Part shown: piece after piece, positions 17,581-25,707 of the stretch
Layout of the letters: every line of letters starts with the position of its first letter
Numbering within the stretch: the first letter of the stretch is position 1
Assembly: GCF_016863615.1 (NCBI RefSeq)
Contig: NZ_BOPF01000002.1
Span: forward strand, 496,001-560,000
Source of the DNA: Virgisporangium aliadipatigenens
Lineage (GTDB): Bacteria; Actinomycetota; Actinomycetes; Mycobacteriales; Micromonosporaceae
Reading direction: 5' to 3'
DNA length: 64,000 nucleotides
Program-made: the position numbers and the translations under genes
The notes under the pieces: model-generated
The model's database searches: none
What the model was told of the DNA's origin: nothing
What the model saw: the letters and a program-made list of their open reading frames with translations, nothing else

Positions 17581-18578
17581 CGGGCTGGCCCGGAAAGCGG
17601 TGCGGCTCCGGAAAGCCTTGCGGCAGCGGGGTCGCGGCGGCGCACCGGCGGCAGGTCGGGTGCGGGCGCGGCCGCCGTGACCCGGTTGGTGAGGCTGCCG
17701 ATGCCCTGCACCGTCAGCGTCACCTCGTCGCCGTCGCGCAGCGGCGGCGGATCGGTGCGGCCGCGACGCCCCCACAGTTCGGCGAGGCAGCCGCCGTTGC
17801 CGACCGTCCCCGACGCGAGCACGTCGCCGGCCTCGACCCGGCTGTCGCGGGAGGCGTAGGCGACGAGACTCTCGAACGTCCAGCCCATGTTGGACAACAG
17901 GTCCCGGCCGACCTCGACGCCGTTGACCGAGGCCGTGCACCACAGGTCGAGGAAACCGTCGGCGTCGCGGTGCGGCTCGAGCTCGTCGGCGGTGACGATC
18001 CACGGGCCGATCGTGGTGGCGAAGTCCTTGCCCTTGGCCGGTCCGAGCCCCACCCGCATCTCGCGACGCTGGAGATCGCGGGCCGACCAGTCGTTGAACA
18101 CCGTGTAGCCGAAGACCGCGTCGCGCGCCTGCGCCGCCGTCAGGCTGGTGCCGCCGCCGCCCAGCACCACCGCGACCTCCAGTTCGAAGTCGCGGTCGGC
18201 GCACCGGGCCGGGAAGGCCACGTCGTCGCCCGGCCCGTGCAGCGTGTGCGGATTGGTGAAATAGAACGTCGGCGCCTCGTACCAGGCGTCGGGCACCCCG
18301 CCCGCGCCGTCGACGCTTCGGCGCACACCCTCGACGTGTTCCTCGAAGGCGACGAAGTCGCGAATGCTCGCCGGGGTGAGCGGTGGCCGGAGTCGGACCG
18401 CGTCTAGCGCCACGCCGTCGGAGGCGTCGAGAGCCTCGGCGCCGAGACGTAGCGCGGCCTCCGGACCGAGCGTCACGACCGCGCGCAGGTCCACATTTCG
18501 CGGGAACGGGTGGACGCGCCCGTCGGCGACGACGCCGGAGCGCTCGATGTCGCCGAGCCGGTAGGTGGCGAACCGCAT
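17577..18578 (-). CDS. Fumarylacetoacetate hydrolase (FAH) family protein
   Basis: Encodes 333 residues from ATG 18578; its first base is shared with the TGA of the dioxygenase (TGATG), so translation is coupled. The FAH domain shows the metal-binding acidic pair in F-E-L-E-V-A and the Asp of V-F-N-D-W-S-A-R-D. Family members hydrolyse acylpyruvates or hydrate/decarboxylate 2-hydroxymuconate-type compounds after extradiol cleavage, which fits the adjacent ring-cleaving dioxygenase. The Pro/Ala-rich C-terminus after about residue 300 is extra and may be disordered. Confidence 0.88.
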   Translation of the reverse strand: MRFATYRLGDIERSGVVADGRVHPFPRNVDLRAVVTLGPEAALRLGAEALDASDGVALDAVRLRPPLTPASIRDFVAFEEHVEGVRRSVDGAGGVPDAWYEAPTFYFTNPHTLHGPGDDVAFPARCADRDFELEVAVVLGGGGTSLTAAQARDAVFGYTVFNDWSARDLQRREMRVGLGPAKGKDFATTIGPWIVTADELEPHRDADGFLDLWCTASVNGVEVGRDLLSNMGWTFESLVAYASRDSRVEAGDVLASGTVGNGGCLAELWGRRGRTDPPPLRDGDEVTLTVQGIGSLTNRVTAAAPAPDLPPVRRRDPAAARLSGAAPLSGPAR

Positions 18579-19516
18579 CAGACCGGCGGTGCGACGAAGA
18601 CGCCGCGGTCGGGGTCGTTGAAGGACTGCTTGGCGACGAACTCGCTCATCGGGTTCGCGGTTCCCCACTGGTCGGCGACCTCGGGTTCGGAGAGGTCGTA
18701 GAGGTGCGGATGCCAGGTGTCCTCGTCGAGTTCCTCCAACTCGGTGGTGTATTCGACGGTGTTGCCGTGCGGGTCGAGGAAGTAGGAGAACGTGTTGTTG
18801 CCGGCCATGTGCCGCCCCGGCCCCCACACCTTCTCGACCCCGGCGCGCAGCAGCCGCCCGGTGCCGCGCATGTATTCGTCGATGCCCCGCATCTCGAACG
18901 AGGCGTGGTGCAGCGACACGTGCGGCCCACGGGCGACGGCGAGGCTGTGGTGATAGCGGTTGGTGCGCAGGAACCACATCACCGAGCCCATGTGCGGGGA
19001 GGCGAGTGTGTCCGACAGCGCGAAGTGGAGGTGCTTCTCGTAGAAGGCGACGGTTGCCTCGGGGTTCGGTGCGTTGATGACGACGTGCGACAGCTTCACC
19101 GGGATCGACTCGCCCTCCTCGACCCGGCGGTGCGCACGTACGGCCACATCGCTGGAGACCTCGACCGTGCGCCCGTCGTTGTCGAAGAAGCGGAACCCGT
19201 AGCCACCACCGGGTGTGCGCAGCGAACCGGGCTCGGTGACCAGCCGTACGCCCGCGGTGCCGAGTCGCGCGGCCAGCGCGTCCACATCGGCCGGTGACGC
19301 CGCCCCGAACGCGATCAGGTCGAGGCGCTTCTCCGGCGCTCTGCGCAGCCGAACGGAGTACTGCTCGGGCGAGCCCTCGGCCGCCAGGAAGGCGATGCCG
19401 TCGTCGGTCGTCTCCGGCGAGAGGCCCCACGTGGAGGTGTAGAAGTCGAGTTGTTTGTCGAAGTCGGGCACGGCGAGGTCGACGTGGCGAAGATGGGTGA
19501 TGAGGCGTTCGTCCAT
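18578..19516 (-). CDS. Type I extradiol (VOC-fold) ring-cleavage dioxygenase
   Basis: Encodes 312 residues from ATG 19516. Two vicinal-oxygen-chelate modules are visible, residues about 8-120 and 140-270. The C-terminal module carries the 2-His-1-carboxylate iron site: L-S-H-V-V-I-N, V-S-L-H-H-A-S-F and N-T-V-E-Y-T. These enzymes cleave catechol-like rings next to the diol using Fe(II) and oxygen. It lies 18 bp after the FAD hydroxylase gene, which would supply the diol, and directly before the FAH enzyme. This is the diagnostic gene of the operon. Confidence 0.9.
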   Translation of the reverse strand: MDERLITHLRHVDLAVPDFDKQLDFYTSTWGLSPETTDDGIAFLAAEGSPEQYSVRLRRAPEKRLDLIAFGAASPADVDALAARLGTAGVRLVTEPGSLRTPGGGYGFRFFDNDGRTVEVSSDVAVRAHRRVEEGESIPVKLSHVVINAPNPEATVAFYEKHLHFALSDTLASPHMGSVMWFLRTNRYHHSLAVARGPHVSLHHASFEMRGIDEYMRGTGRLLRAGVEKVWGPGRHMAGNNTFSYFLDPHGNTVEYTTELEELDEDTWHPHLYDLSEPEVADQWGTANPMSEFVAKQSFNDPDRGVFVAPPV

Positions 19517-19534
19517 GGTGCGCGTTCCTCAGGC

Positions 19535-20665
19535 TCAGGCGGGTTCGGAAAGCATGTGCGTGGTGCGGGCCAGCAGGCCGGGCACGTCGCCGCGTTCCCG
19601 GTCGAGCAGCCACCGCGCCAGTTGCAGCGAGGCGTCGACGACGGCGCGGGCCCGGTCGTGGCGCCGATCGGCGTAGGCGCCCAGCAGGTCGTCGGTGACG
19701 GTGTCGTGGGCGATGAGAAGTTCGGCGAGGACGGCGGCGTCCTCGAGCGCCTGGGCCGCGCCCTGGGCGAGCGTGGGCGGGCAGGAGTGGGCGGCGTCGC
19801 CGACGAGGACGACCCGGCCGCGGTGCCACGGCGTGGGCACGACATGGCTTTCGAACCGGGCGTAGTTGACGGTGTGCGCGTCGACCAACACACTGCGGAT
19901 CTCGTCCCACGGGCCGTGATACGCCTCGGACAGGCGGCGCATCACGGCGAGGCGTTCGGCCGCGGTGAGGTCGCTGCGATCCTGTACGTCCTCCACGATG
20001 TAGGCGTACAGCGAGTTGTCCCCGGTGGGGCAGTAGCCGGCGATGTAGCAGGGGCCGCCGTAGTACAGGTCGGTGCGGGTGACGCTCGCGGGTCGGGAGG
20101 TGTAGGCGCGCCAGATTCCCATGCCGGTCGGTGCGGGTTCGCAGTCGATGCCGATGGCGCGCCGGGTCCAGGAACGGATTCCGTCGGCCCCGACGACGAG
20201 GTCGTAGCGCCGGCGCGAGCCGTCGGCGAAGGTGACGTCGACGCCGGTGCCGTCCTGGTGAAGCGTGGCCGGCGACGTACCGAAGCGGATCTTGGCGCCG
20301 GCTGCGGCGGCCCGCGCGTGCAGGATCCGCGCGAGGACGGGGCGCGGCATGCCGACGGTGGCGGGCAGGTCGGGTCCGCCGGTGCGCACGTCGTCGAGCG
20401 AGGCGATCAGCGTGCCGTTCGGATCGGGGGCGCGCAGCCCCAGGGTGTCGAACGCATAGCCGTTGGCGAGCACCTCGTCCCAGACGCCGAGCCGGCGCAG
20501 GACCCGCAGGGCATTGCCCTGCAGCGTGATGCCGGACCCGACGGCGCTCGCGTCCGGTTTGATGTCGACGAGGTCGACGGAGACGCCGGCCTCGGCGAGG
20601 AGAACGGCGGTGGCCGTACCGGCAGCGCCGCCGCCGCTCACGAGCACGCTGTCGACTGCGGGCAT
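19535..20665 (-). CDS. FAD-dependent aromatic hydroxylase (class A)
   Basis: Encodes 376 residues from ATG 20665. It shows the Rossmann motif G-G-G-A-A-G, the D-G motif V-V-G-A-D-G-I-R-S and the GD motif V-G-D-A-A-H-S-C. Relatives include salicylate and 6-hydroxynicotinate hydroxylases. It is the first gene of the six-gene catabolic operon and diverges from a LysR regulator, the standard layout for inducible aromatic hydroxylases. It would insert the second hydroxyl needed for extradiol cleavage. The exact aromatic is not identifiable from sequence alone. Confidence 0.88.
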   Translation of the reverse strand: MPAVDSVLVSGGGAAGTATAVLLAEAGVSVDLVDIKPDASAVGSGITLQGNALRVLRRLGVWDEVLANGYAFDTLGLRAPDPNGTLIASLDDVRTGGPDLPATVGMPRPVLARILHARAAAAGAKIRFGTSPATLHQDGTGVDVTFADGSRRRYDLVVGADGIRSWTRRAIGIDCEPAPTGMGIWRAYTSRPASVTRTDLYYGGPCYIAGYCPTGDNSLYAYIVEDVQDRSDLTAAERLAVMRRLSEAYHGPWDEIRSVLVDAHTVNYARFESHVVPTPWHRGRVVLVGDAAHSCPPTLAQGAAQALEDAAVLAELLIAHDTVTDDLLGAYADRRHDRARAVVDASLQLARWLLDRERGDVPGLLARTTHMLSEPA

Positions 20666-20705
20666 GGCGCGTTTCTCCCTCGTCGCGGGGGTGTGACACG
20701 GCCCA

Positions 20706-20718
20706 CTGTCTCGGACAG
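20706..20718. promoter_or_regulatory. Possible LysR half-operator dyad
   Basis: CTGTC-TCG-GACAG is a perfect 5-base-arm dyad in the 115-bp divergent region between the LysR regulator and the catabolic operon. It contains an interrupted T...A palindrome of the LysR kind. It is a candidate recognition site; no second site was clearly seen. Confidence 0.4.
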
Positions 20719-20780
20719 CGGCGGTATTCGGGAAGAGCGACTTGCCGATGCCAGCTATCCACGGTGCTTATGGTGAACGG

Positions 20781-21746
20781 ATGGGCTTCGACCGCGTCCT
20801 CGGCAACCTGGACCTCAACCTGCTCGTGACGCTGGACGCGCTGCTGCGCGAGCGCAACGTCACCCGCGCCGCGGAACAGCTCGGCTCCAGCCAGCCGGCG
20901 GTCAGCGCCGCCCTCGCCAGACTGCGCCGGCACTTCGGCGACGAACTGCTGCACCGCGCCGGCAACCGTTACGAGCTGACGCCGCTGGCGGTCCAACTCG
21001 CCGTGCGTACCGCGCCCGCGTTGGCCGGGGTGCGCCGGGTCTTCGACACGAGCAGCCAGTTCGATCCGTCCACTGTGGAGCGCGAGTTCACGGTCGTCGT
21101 CTCCGACTACGCGGCCGCGGTCCTCGGGCCGGTCGCCGCACGGCTGATGAGCGAACGGGCCCCCGGCGCGCGGCTGCGTCTGCAACAGACCACCCCGCAC
21201 GCCGTCGACCACGCCGACGAGACCCTGCGCGCCACCGACGGGCTCGTGCTGCCGCACGGGTTCCTCGCCGACATCCCGCACACCGACCTGTACGAGGACC
21301 GGTGGGTGTGCGTCGTCGCCACCGACAGCCCGGCCGCGTCGGCCGACCTCACCCTCGGACAGCTCGCGGACCTGGCGTGGGTGGCGCTCTACCACCGGCC
21401 GACCGCGTTCGCGCCGGCGTTGCAGCAACTGCGCATGCTCGGCGTCGAACCGCGGGTGGAGATCGTCGTCGACAACTTCCTGCCGATGCCGTTCCTCGTC
21501 GCGGGAACCGACCGTGTCGCGTTGATGCAGGAACGCCTCGCCCGCCGGGTGGCCGACGCCGCCGGGATCCGGGTGATGGCGTGCCCGTTCGAGGCGGTGC
21601 CGGTGGCCGAGGCGTTCTGGTGGCATCCGATGTACCGGGCCGATCCGGCGCACGTCTGGTTGCGGGAACTGTTCGCCGAGGCGGGCCGCACCCTGGATCC
21701 GGACGCGGGGGTATCCGGCACGCTGATGACGGGTATCGGCGGTTGA
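20781..21746 (+). CDS. LysR-family regulator of the aromatic operon
   Basis: Encodes 321 residues from ATG 20781; an in-frame ATG at 20742 is possible but adds only promoter-region sequence. Residues about 8-67 form the LysR winged helix (D-L-N-L-L-V-T-L-D-A-L-L; V-T-R-A-A-E-Q-L-G-S-S-Q-P-A-V-S). The remainder is the periplasmic-binding-like effector domain, most similar in style to NodD/LinR-type activators. Divergence from the hydroxylase gene indicates it activates the operon when the aromatic or an intermediate binds. Confidence 0.9.
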   Translation: MGFDRVLGNLDLNLLVTLDALLRERNVTRAAEQLGSSQPAVSAALARLRRHFGDELLHRAGNRYELTPLAVQLAVRTAPALAGVRRVFDTSSQFDPSTVEREFTVVVSDYAAAVLGPVAARLMSERAPGARLRLQQTTPHAVDHADETLRATDGLVLPHGFLADIPHTDLYEDRWVCVVATDSPAASADLTLGQLADLAWVALYHRPTAFAPALQQLRMLGVEPRVEIVVDNFLPMPFLVAGTDRVALMQERLARRVADAAGIRVMACPFEAVPVAEAFWWHPMYRADPAHVWLRELFAEAGRTLDPDAGVSGTLMTGIGG

Positions 21747-21788
21747 CCCCTTCCGCCGTCGGGTCGGCGCGCCCATAGTCGGCGCATG

Positions 21789-21811
21789 TGACGCCCGCCG
21801 CCCCGGCGTCA
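21789..21811. promoter_or_regulatory. Inverted repeat between lysR and MFS gene
   Basis: TGACGCC (21789-21795) and GGCGTCA (21805-21811) are perfect 7-base arms around a 9-base loop. It lies between the regulator stop and the transporter start, so it could be a terminator for the regulator or an operator for the transporter. There is no T-run, so neither role is certain. Confidence 0.35.
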
Positions 21812-21892
21812 TCCACCCACGGCTGTTCCCTCGGCCGGCCGGGCATCGCGTGCCACGGCCGGGGCTGACGCCGTTCCCCGAAAGGCACCAGC

Positions 21893-23152
21893 ATGTCCGA
21901 GACGACCTCGCCCCCGGCGCCCGACGTGGAGTCCACCGCGACCGACGGACGGCGCGCGGGCCCGGCGCAGCTCATCCTCCTGCTCGCCGGCAGCTGCATG
22001 TCGGTGCTCGGCGCCGTGCTCCTCGCGCCCGTCCTGCCGGCGATGAACGACCACTTCGCCGCGGTGTCCGGGGTGGACGTTCTGGTGCCGGTGGTCCTGA
22101 CGGTGCCGGCGCTGCTGATCGGGCTGGCGGCGCCGTTCGCCGGCCTGGTCGTCGACGCCGTCGACCGCAAGCGGCTGCTCATCGCGGCGATGGTGGCGTA
22201 CTCGGTGTTCGGGACCGCGCCGCTGTACCTGGACTCGCTCGGGGCCATCATCGCCAGCCGGGTTGCGGTCGGTGTGTGCGAGGCCGCCATCATGACGTGT
22301 TGCACCACGCTGATCGCCGACTACTGGTCGGGTGCGCGGCGCAGCCGGTATCTCGGCCTGCAGACACTGGTGGCGTCGGTGTCGGCCACGGTCTTCCTCG
22401 GCCTCGGCGGCGCGCTCGGCGCGGCCGGATGGCGCACGCCGTTCTGGTTGTACACCGTCGCCGCCCTTGTGGCCGTGCCGATGGCGCTGCTGTTGTGGCA
22501 GCCCGTCCGGGAGTCCACCTCGGACGGTCCCGGGAAACTGTCCACTTCGGACGGTGGGCGGCGGTTGCCGCCGGTGCCGTGGCGGCAGCTGTCCGTGCCG
22601 CTGCTCGTGACGCTCGTCGGTGGGGTGGTGTTCTACGCGCTGATCGTGCAGTTGGCGTTCCTGCTCGACGGCGCCGGGGTCACCGATCCGGCCACGGTCG
22701 GCGCGCTCAGCGCGCTGATGTCGCTGGCGACCGCCGTGGCGGCCGGGTCGTTCGCCTGGCTGTCACGGCACAGCCCGCGCGTGCTGCTGCCGGTGGCGTT
22801 CGGGGTATCGGCGGTGGGCCTGGTGGTGGTGTCGGCCACCGGTGCGGTGCCGGTCATCACCGTGGGAGCCGTGCTGACCGGTGCCGGTACGGGGCTGCTG
22901 CTGCCGACGCTGCTGACCTGGGCGGTCAACCGGCTGTCGTTCGCACAGCGCGGGCGCGGCACCGGACTGTGGACGGGCGCGCTGTTCCTCGGCGAGTTCC
23001 TTTCGCCGGTGTTGATCGGCGGCGTCGGCGCGGGCATCGGTGGACTGCGGCCCGCGATCGGAGTCGTCGCAGCGGTGTCGGCGGTGCTCGCGCTCGCCAC
23101 CGCACTGCTGGTGCCGCGCACGGCCGGCCGGCTGGACGCCACCGACTCCTGA
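21893..23152 (+). CDS. MFS transporter, aromatic-acid/efflux type
   Basis: Encodes 419 residues from ATG 21893 with GAAAGG upstream. About twelve hydrophobic spans are visible, plus the loop 2-3 signature G-L-V-V-D-A-V-D-R-K-R-L. A central cytoplasmic loop near residues 200-225 is polar. It lies downstream of the LysR regulator on the same strand, so it probably imports the substrate of the divergent aromatic operon, or exports a toxic intermediate. Direction of transport cannot be told from sequence. Confidence 0.85.
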   Translation: MSETTSPPAPDVESTATDGRRAGPAQLILLLAGSCMSVLGAVLLAPVLPAMNDHFAAVSGVDVLVPVVLTVPALLIGLAAPFAGLVVDAVDRKRLLIAAMVAYSVFGTAPLYLDSLGAIIASRVAVGVCEAAIMTCCTTLIADYWSGARRSRYLGLQTLVASVSATVFLGLGGALGAAGWRTPFWLYTVAALVAVPMALLLWQPVRESTSDGPGKLSTSDGGRRLPPVPWRQLSVPLLVTLVGGVVFYALIVQLAFLLDGAGVTDPATVGALSALMSLATAVAAGSFAWLSRHSPRVLLPVAFGVSAVGLVVVSATGAVPVITVGAVLTGAGTGLLLPTLLTWAVNRLSFAQRGRGTGLWTGALFLGEFLSPVLIGGVGAGIGGLRPAIGVVAAVSAVLALATALLVPRTAGRLDATDS

Positions 23153-23179
23153 GACCGGCGCCGGCGGTAAGGTCCCGTC

Positions 23180-23905
23180 GTGGAGTTCGTGACCCGTTCT
23201 GACCGGCCGGACCTGCGGGAGATGGCAGCAGTCGTGTTCAAGGAACGCTGGCCCGAGTTCATCTTCCACGACGAGGTCCCGAAGAAGTACATGGACCGGG
23301 TCGAGCAGCACTTCAGGCATTTCGACATCATGGTGCTCGACGGTGGCTCGGTGGTCGCCGGCGGCTGGGGAGTGCCGATCCCGTGGGACGGCACCGCCGA
23401 AGACCTGCCCTCAGGCTATGACGGGGCACTGGTGCGAGCCGTCGAGGCCCACGAAGCCGCTGTCCCCGCCACAACCCTCGCCTTCATGGCCGCCGCTGTC
23501 GGAGCGTCGCACGACAAGCGTGGTCTGGCCACCGCCGTCCTCCAGGAGTTGACGCGCCGAGCCCGGAACGCCGGCCTTGCGCACATCGTCGCCCCACTGC
23601 GGCCGACCTGGAAACACCGGTACCCCATGGTGCCCATGGACGAGTACACCACCTGGACCCGATCGGACGGACTGTCCATCGATCCCTGGATCCGCACCCA
23701 CCAGCGGATGGGTGCCCGGGTGCTCGGCACGGCGCCACGCTCGATGGTCATCGAGGGAACCGTTGCCGAATGGGAGTCCTGGACCGGAATGATCTTTCCC
23801 GTCACGCGGGAGTACGTCGTTCCCGATGCGCTCAATCTCGTCCGGATCGACCGCGAACTGGACCGTGGCACCTACGTCGAGGAAAACCTGTGGGTGCAGC
23901 ACTGA
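23180..23905 (+). CDS. GNAT-like acetyltransferase
   Basis: Encodes 241 residues from GTG 23180, 27 bp after the transporter stop, with a TAAGGT element upstream. A GNAT-type fold is suggested by the beta strand V-V-A-G-G-W-G-V and by the acetyl-CoA loop region S-H-D-K-R-G-L-A-T-A-V-L followed by an amphipathic helix. The C-terminus (V-L-G-T-A-P-R-S-M-V-I-E-G) is conserved in a large actinobacterial group of uncharacterised proteins. The acceptor substrate is unknown. Confidence 0.72.
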   Translation: MEFVTRSDRPDLREMAAVVFKERWPEFIFHDEVPKKYMDRVEQHFRHFDIMVLDGGSVVAGGWGVPIPWDGTAEDLPSGYDGALVRAVEAHEAAVPATTLAFMAAAVGASHDKRGLATAVLQELTRRARNAGLAHIVAPLRPTWKHRYPMVPMDEYTTWTRSDGLSIDPWIRTHQRMGARVLGTAPRSMVIEGTVAEWESWTGMIFPVTREYVVPDALNLVRIDRELDRGTYVEENLWVQH

Positions 23906-23956
23906 ACCGGCGCCGAGGGAGGCTGGTCCGCTCCGGACCGTCCCCTCGGCGCCGGT
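23906..23956. terminator. Bidirectional terminator with nested hairpin
   Basis: Perfect 14-base arms ACCGGCGCCGAGGG (23906-23919) and CCCTCGGCGCCGGT (23943-23956) enclose a second hairpin GGTCCG-CTC-CGGACC (23925-23939). It begins within a base or two of the GNAT stop and lies 16 bp beyond the stop of the convergent subtilase gene, so it can serve both. Confidence 0.85.
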
Positions 23957-23971
23957 GATCCGCCCGCCCGT

Positions 23972-25543
23972 TCAGCCCCACACGGAGGCGGACCAGCTCT
24001 CTCCTGACCAGCTCAGTCCTGACCACGACAGCCCCGACCAGGACAATCCCGACCAGGACAGCCCCGACCAGGACAGTCCCGACCAGCTCAAGCCGGACCA
24101 GGACAGTCCCGACCAGCTGAGACCGGACCATGACAGGCCGGACCAGCTCAGGCCGGACCAGGACAGACCGGACCAGGAGAGTCCCGAGAACGCTTCGGCC
24201 GTGCCGCTGAGCGCCCAACCGTCCCCGGTGAGCCCGTAGCCCATCCACTGGCCGCCCACCCAGGCCGTGCCGGCGTTGCTGCGGGCCGCCCAGGTCGCCG
24301 CGTCGAACGGGCCGAGAATGTGCCGTTCGCCGGTCAGTTCGATCCCGTTGATCGCGATGTGCACGCTGCCGCGGGCCGCCTCCAGAGAGCCGAGGCCGGT
24401 CGAGGGCGCCCACGCCTGCGCGGCGCCCCGGGGGGAGAGAGTCAGTGCGCGGGTGAGGTTGAGTTCGCCGGCTCCGGCGCCGTCGACGTCGGCTCGCGGC
24501 AGCTTCCGGGCGGAGTCGACGAGGAGCTGCTTGACCTGGTCCGGAGTCAGGTCGGGGCGACGCTGCAGAAGCAGGGCGACCGCGCCGGAGACCACCGCGG
24601 CGGCCTGTGAGGTGCCGCTGCCCTTGGTGTAGTTCGCGCCGACCCGTGCCGTCGCGTACATCTCGTCGACGTAGCTGCCCGGATTGCGCAGCGACACCAT
24701 CGACCGGCCGGGGGCCACCAGGTCGACGCGGCGCGCATCGGTGCCACGGCTGCTGAACTCGGCGATCCGGTCGTCCGCGGTCCTGAGGGTCCCGGCGGGG
24801 TCGGCGGCGCCGACGGCGATCACGAACGGGTCGGTGGCGGGGTTCGCCAGCGGGCTGCCGACGCCGCCGTTGCCGCCGGCGACCACGACGACGATCCCGG
24901 CCCGCCAGGCGTTCTCGACGGCGTGGGTGAGCGGGTCGCTGCGGTAGTCCTGCGTGCCGTCGGTGCCGTAGGAGAGGTTGAGCACCCGGACGGGGTGTGC
25001 CGGGTCGTCGTTGCGGTGCGCCACGACCCAGTCGACCGCCGCGATGACCTGGGACACGTCGGCGATGCCGGCCGCTGCGCCGACCTTGACGGAGGTGAGG
25101 GTCGCGCCGGGGGCGACACCGGTGAAGCCGCTGCCGTCGCGCGCGGGCGTTCCCGCGATGATCCCGGCGAGGTGCGTGCCGTGACCGAACGTGTCGCGGT
25201 GGAGCAACTGCGGCGCCTGGCTGTCCAACGACAGGTCGGGGCCCTCGACGATCCGGGTCCGGCGCAGGCCCTCGACCGGCACCACTCCGGTGTCGACAAG
25301 TGCCACGCCGACGCCGGAGCCGTCGGTGCCGGAACGCTGCAGCCCGTCCGCGCCGATGATCTGGTTGACCTGCGACATCGTGACCGCCGAGTCGTCGAAC
25401 CGCCATCGGGCGTCGCCGTGGCCCCGGGGGGCGGCCGCGGCCGGCTCGGTGACGAGGGTCGAGGCGGCGACGCCGAGCGCGACGGCCAGGGTGGCGGTGA
25501 GTACCGGGGCGAACCGTCGTCCCGGCCCTGCTGTACGGATCAT
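23972..25543 (-). CDS. Secreted S8 (subtilisin-like) serine peptidase with C-terminal W-S-G repeats
   Basis: Encodes 523 residues from ATG 25543, behind a full AAGGAGG site. Residues 1-38 are a Sec signal peptide with A-A-A-A-P at its end. The peptidase domain shows the complete triad: D84 in A-L-V-D-T-G, H121 in F-G-H-G-T-H and S312 in G-T-S-Q-A-A-A, with oxyanion N225. After residue about 450 come thirteen pentapeptide units (12 SGLSW, 1 SGESW) and a short tail W-S-A-S-V-W-G. Similar Trp-rich tails occur in other actinobacterial S8 peptidases; their function is unknown, possibly surface attachment or self-assembly. Confidence 0.93.
   Translation of the reverse strand: MIRTAGPGRRFAPVLTATLAVALGVAASTLVTEPAAAAPRGHGDARWRFDDSAVTMSQVNQIIGADGLQRSGTDGSGVGVALVDTGVVPVEGLRRTRIVEGPDLSLDSQAPQLLHRDTFGHGTHLAGIIAGTPARDGSGFTGVAPGATLTSVKVGAAAGIADVSQVIAAVDWVVAHRNDDPAHPVRVLNLSYGTDGTQDYRSDPLTHAVENAWRAGIVVVVAGGNGGVGSPLANPATDPFVIAVGAADPAGTLRTADDRIAEFSSRGTDARRVDLVAPGRSMVSLRNPGSYVDEMYATARVGANYTKGSGTSQAAAVVSGAVALLLQRRPDLTPDQVKQLLVDSARKLPRADVDGAGAGELNLTRALTLSPRGAAQAWAPSTGLGSLEAARGSVHIAINGIELTGERHILGPFDAATWAARSNAGTAWVGGQWMGYGLTGDGWALSGTAEAFSGLSWSGLSWSGLSWSGLSWSGLSWSGLSWSGLSWSGLSWSGLSWSGLSWSGLSWSGLSWSGESWSASVWG
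23991..24185 (-). repeat. Thirteen 15-bp tandem units encoding S-G-[LE]-S-W
   Basis: Thirteen contiguous 15-base units on the minus strand encode twelve SGLSW and one terminal SGESW. The nucleotide units differ widely at Ser, Gly and Leu codons while the peptide is almost invariant, which indicates purifying selection on the peptide rather than a very recent expansion. The array is the C-terminal tail of the S8 peptidase. Confidence 0.95.
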
Positions 25544-25707
25544 GTGTGACCTCCTTGCTTCGTGACCCACAATCAGCAAGCACCTACCGAGAGTGAGAAG
25601 TCTTGGTGGGGCTTGGCCGAACGGCTGATCGGATCCGCATGACGGCCCGACTTCCGCTCGTGCCGCGCTCTCCTCAGATCCGCCGGACGGCGGCCGAATG
25701 GCGGGAT

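Noticed and set aside
23991-24185. CRISPR array
   Set aside because: The short 15-bp repeats have no spacers and lie in frame inside the peptidase coding sequence.
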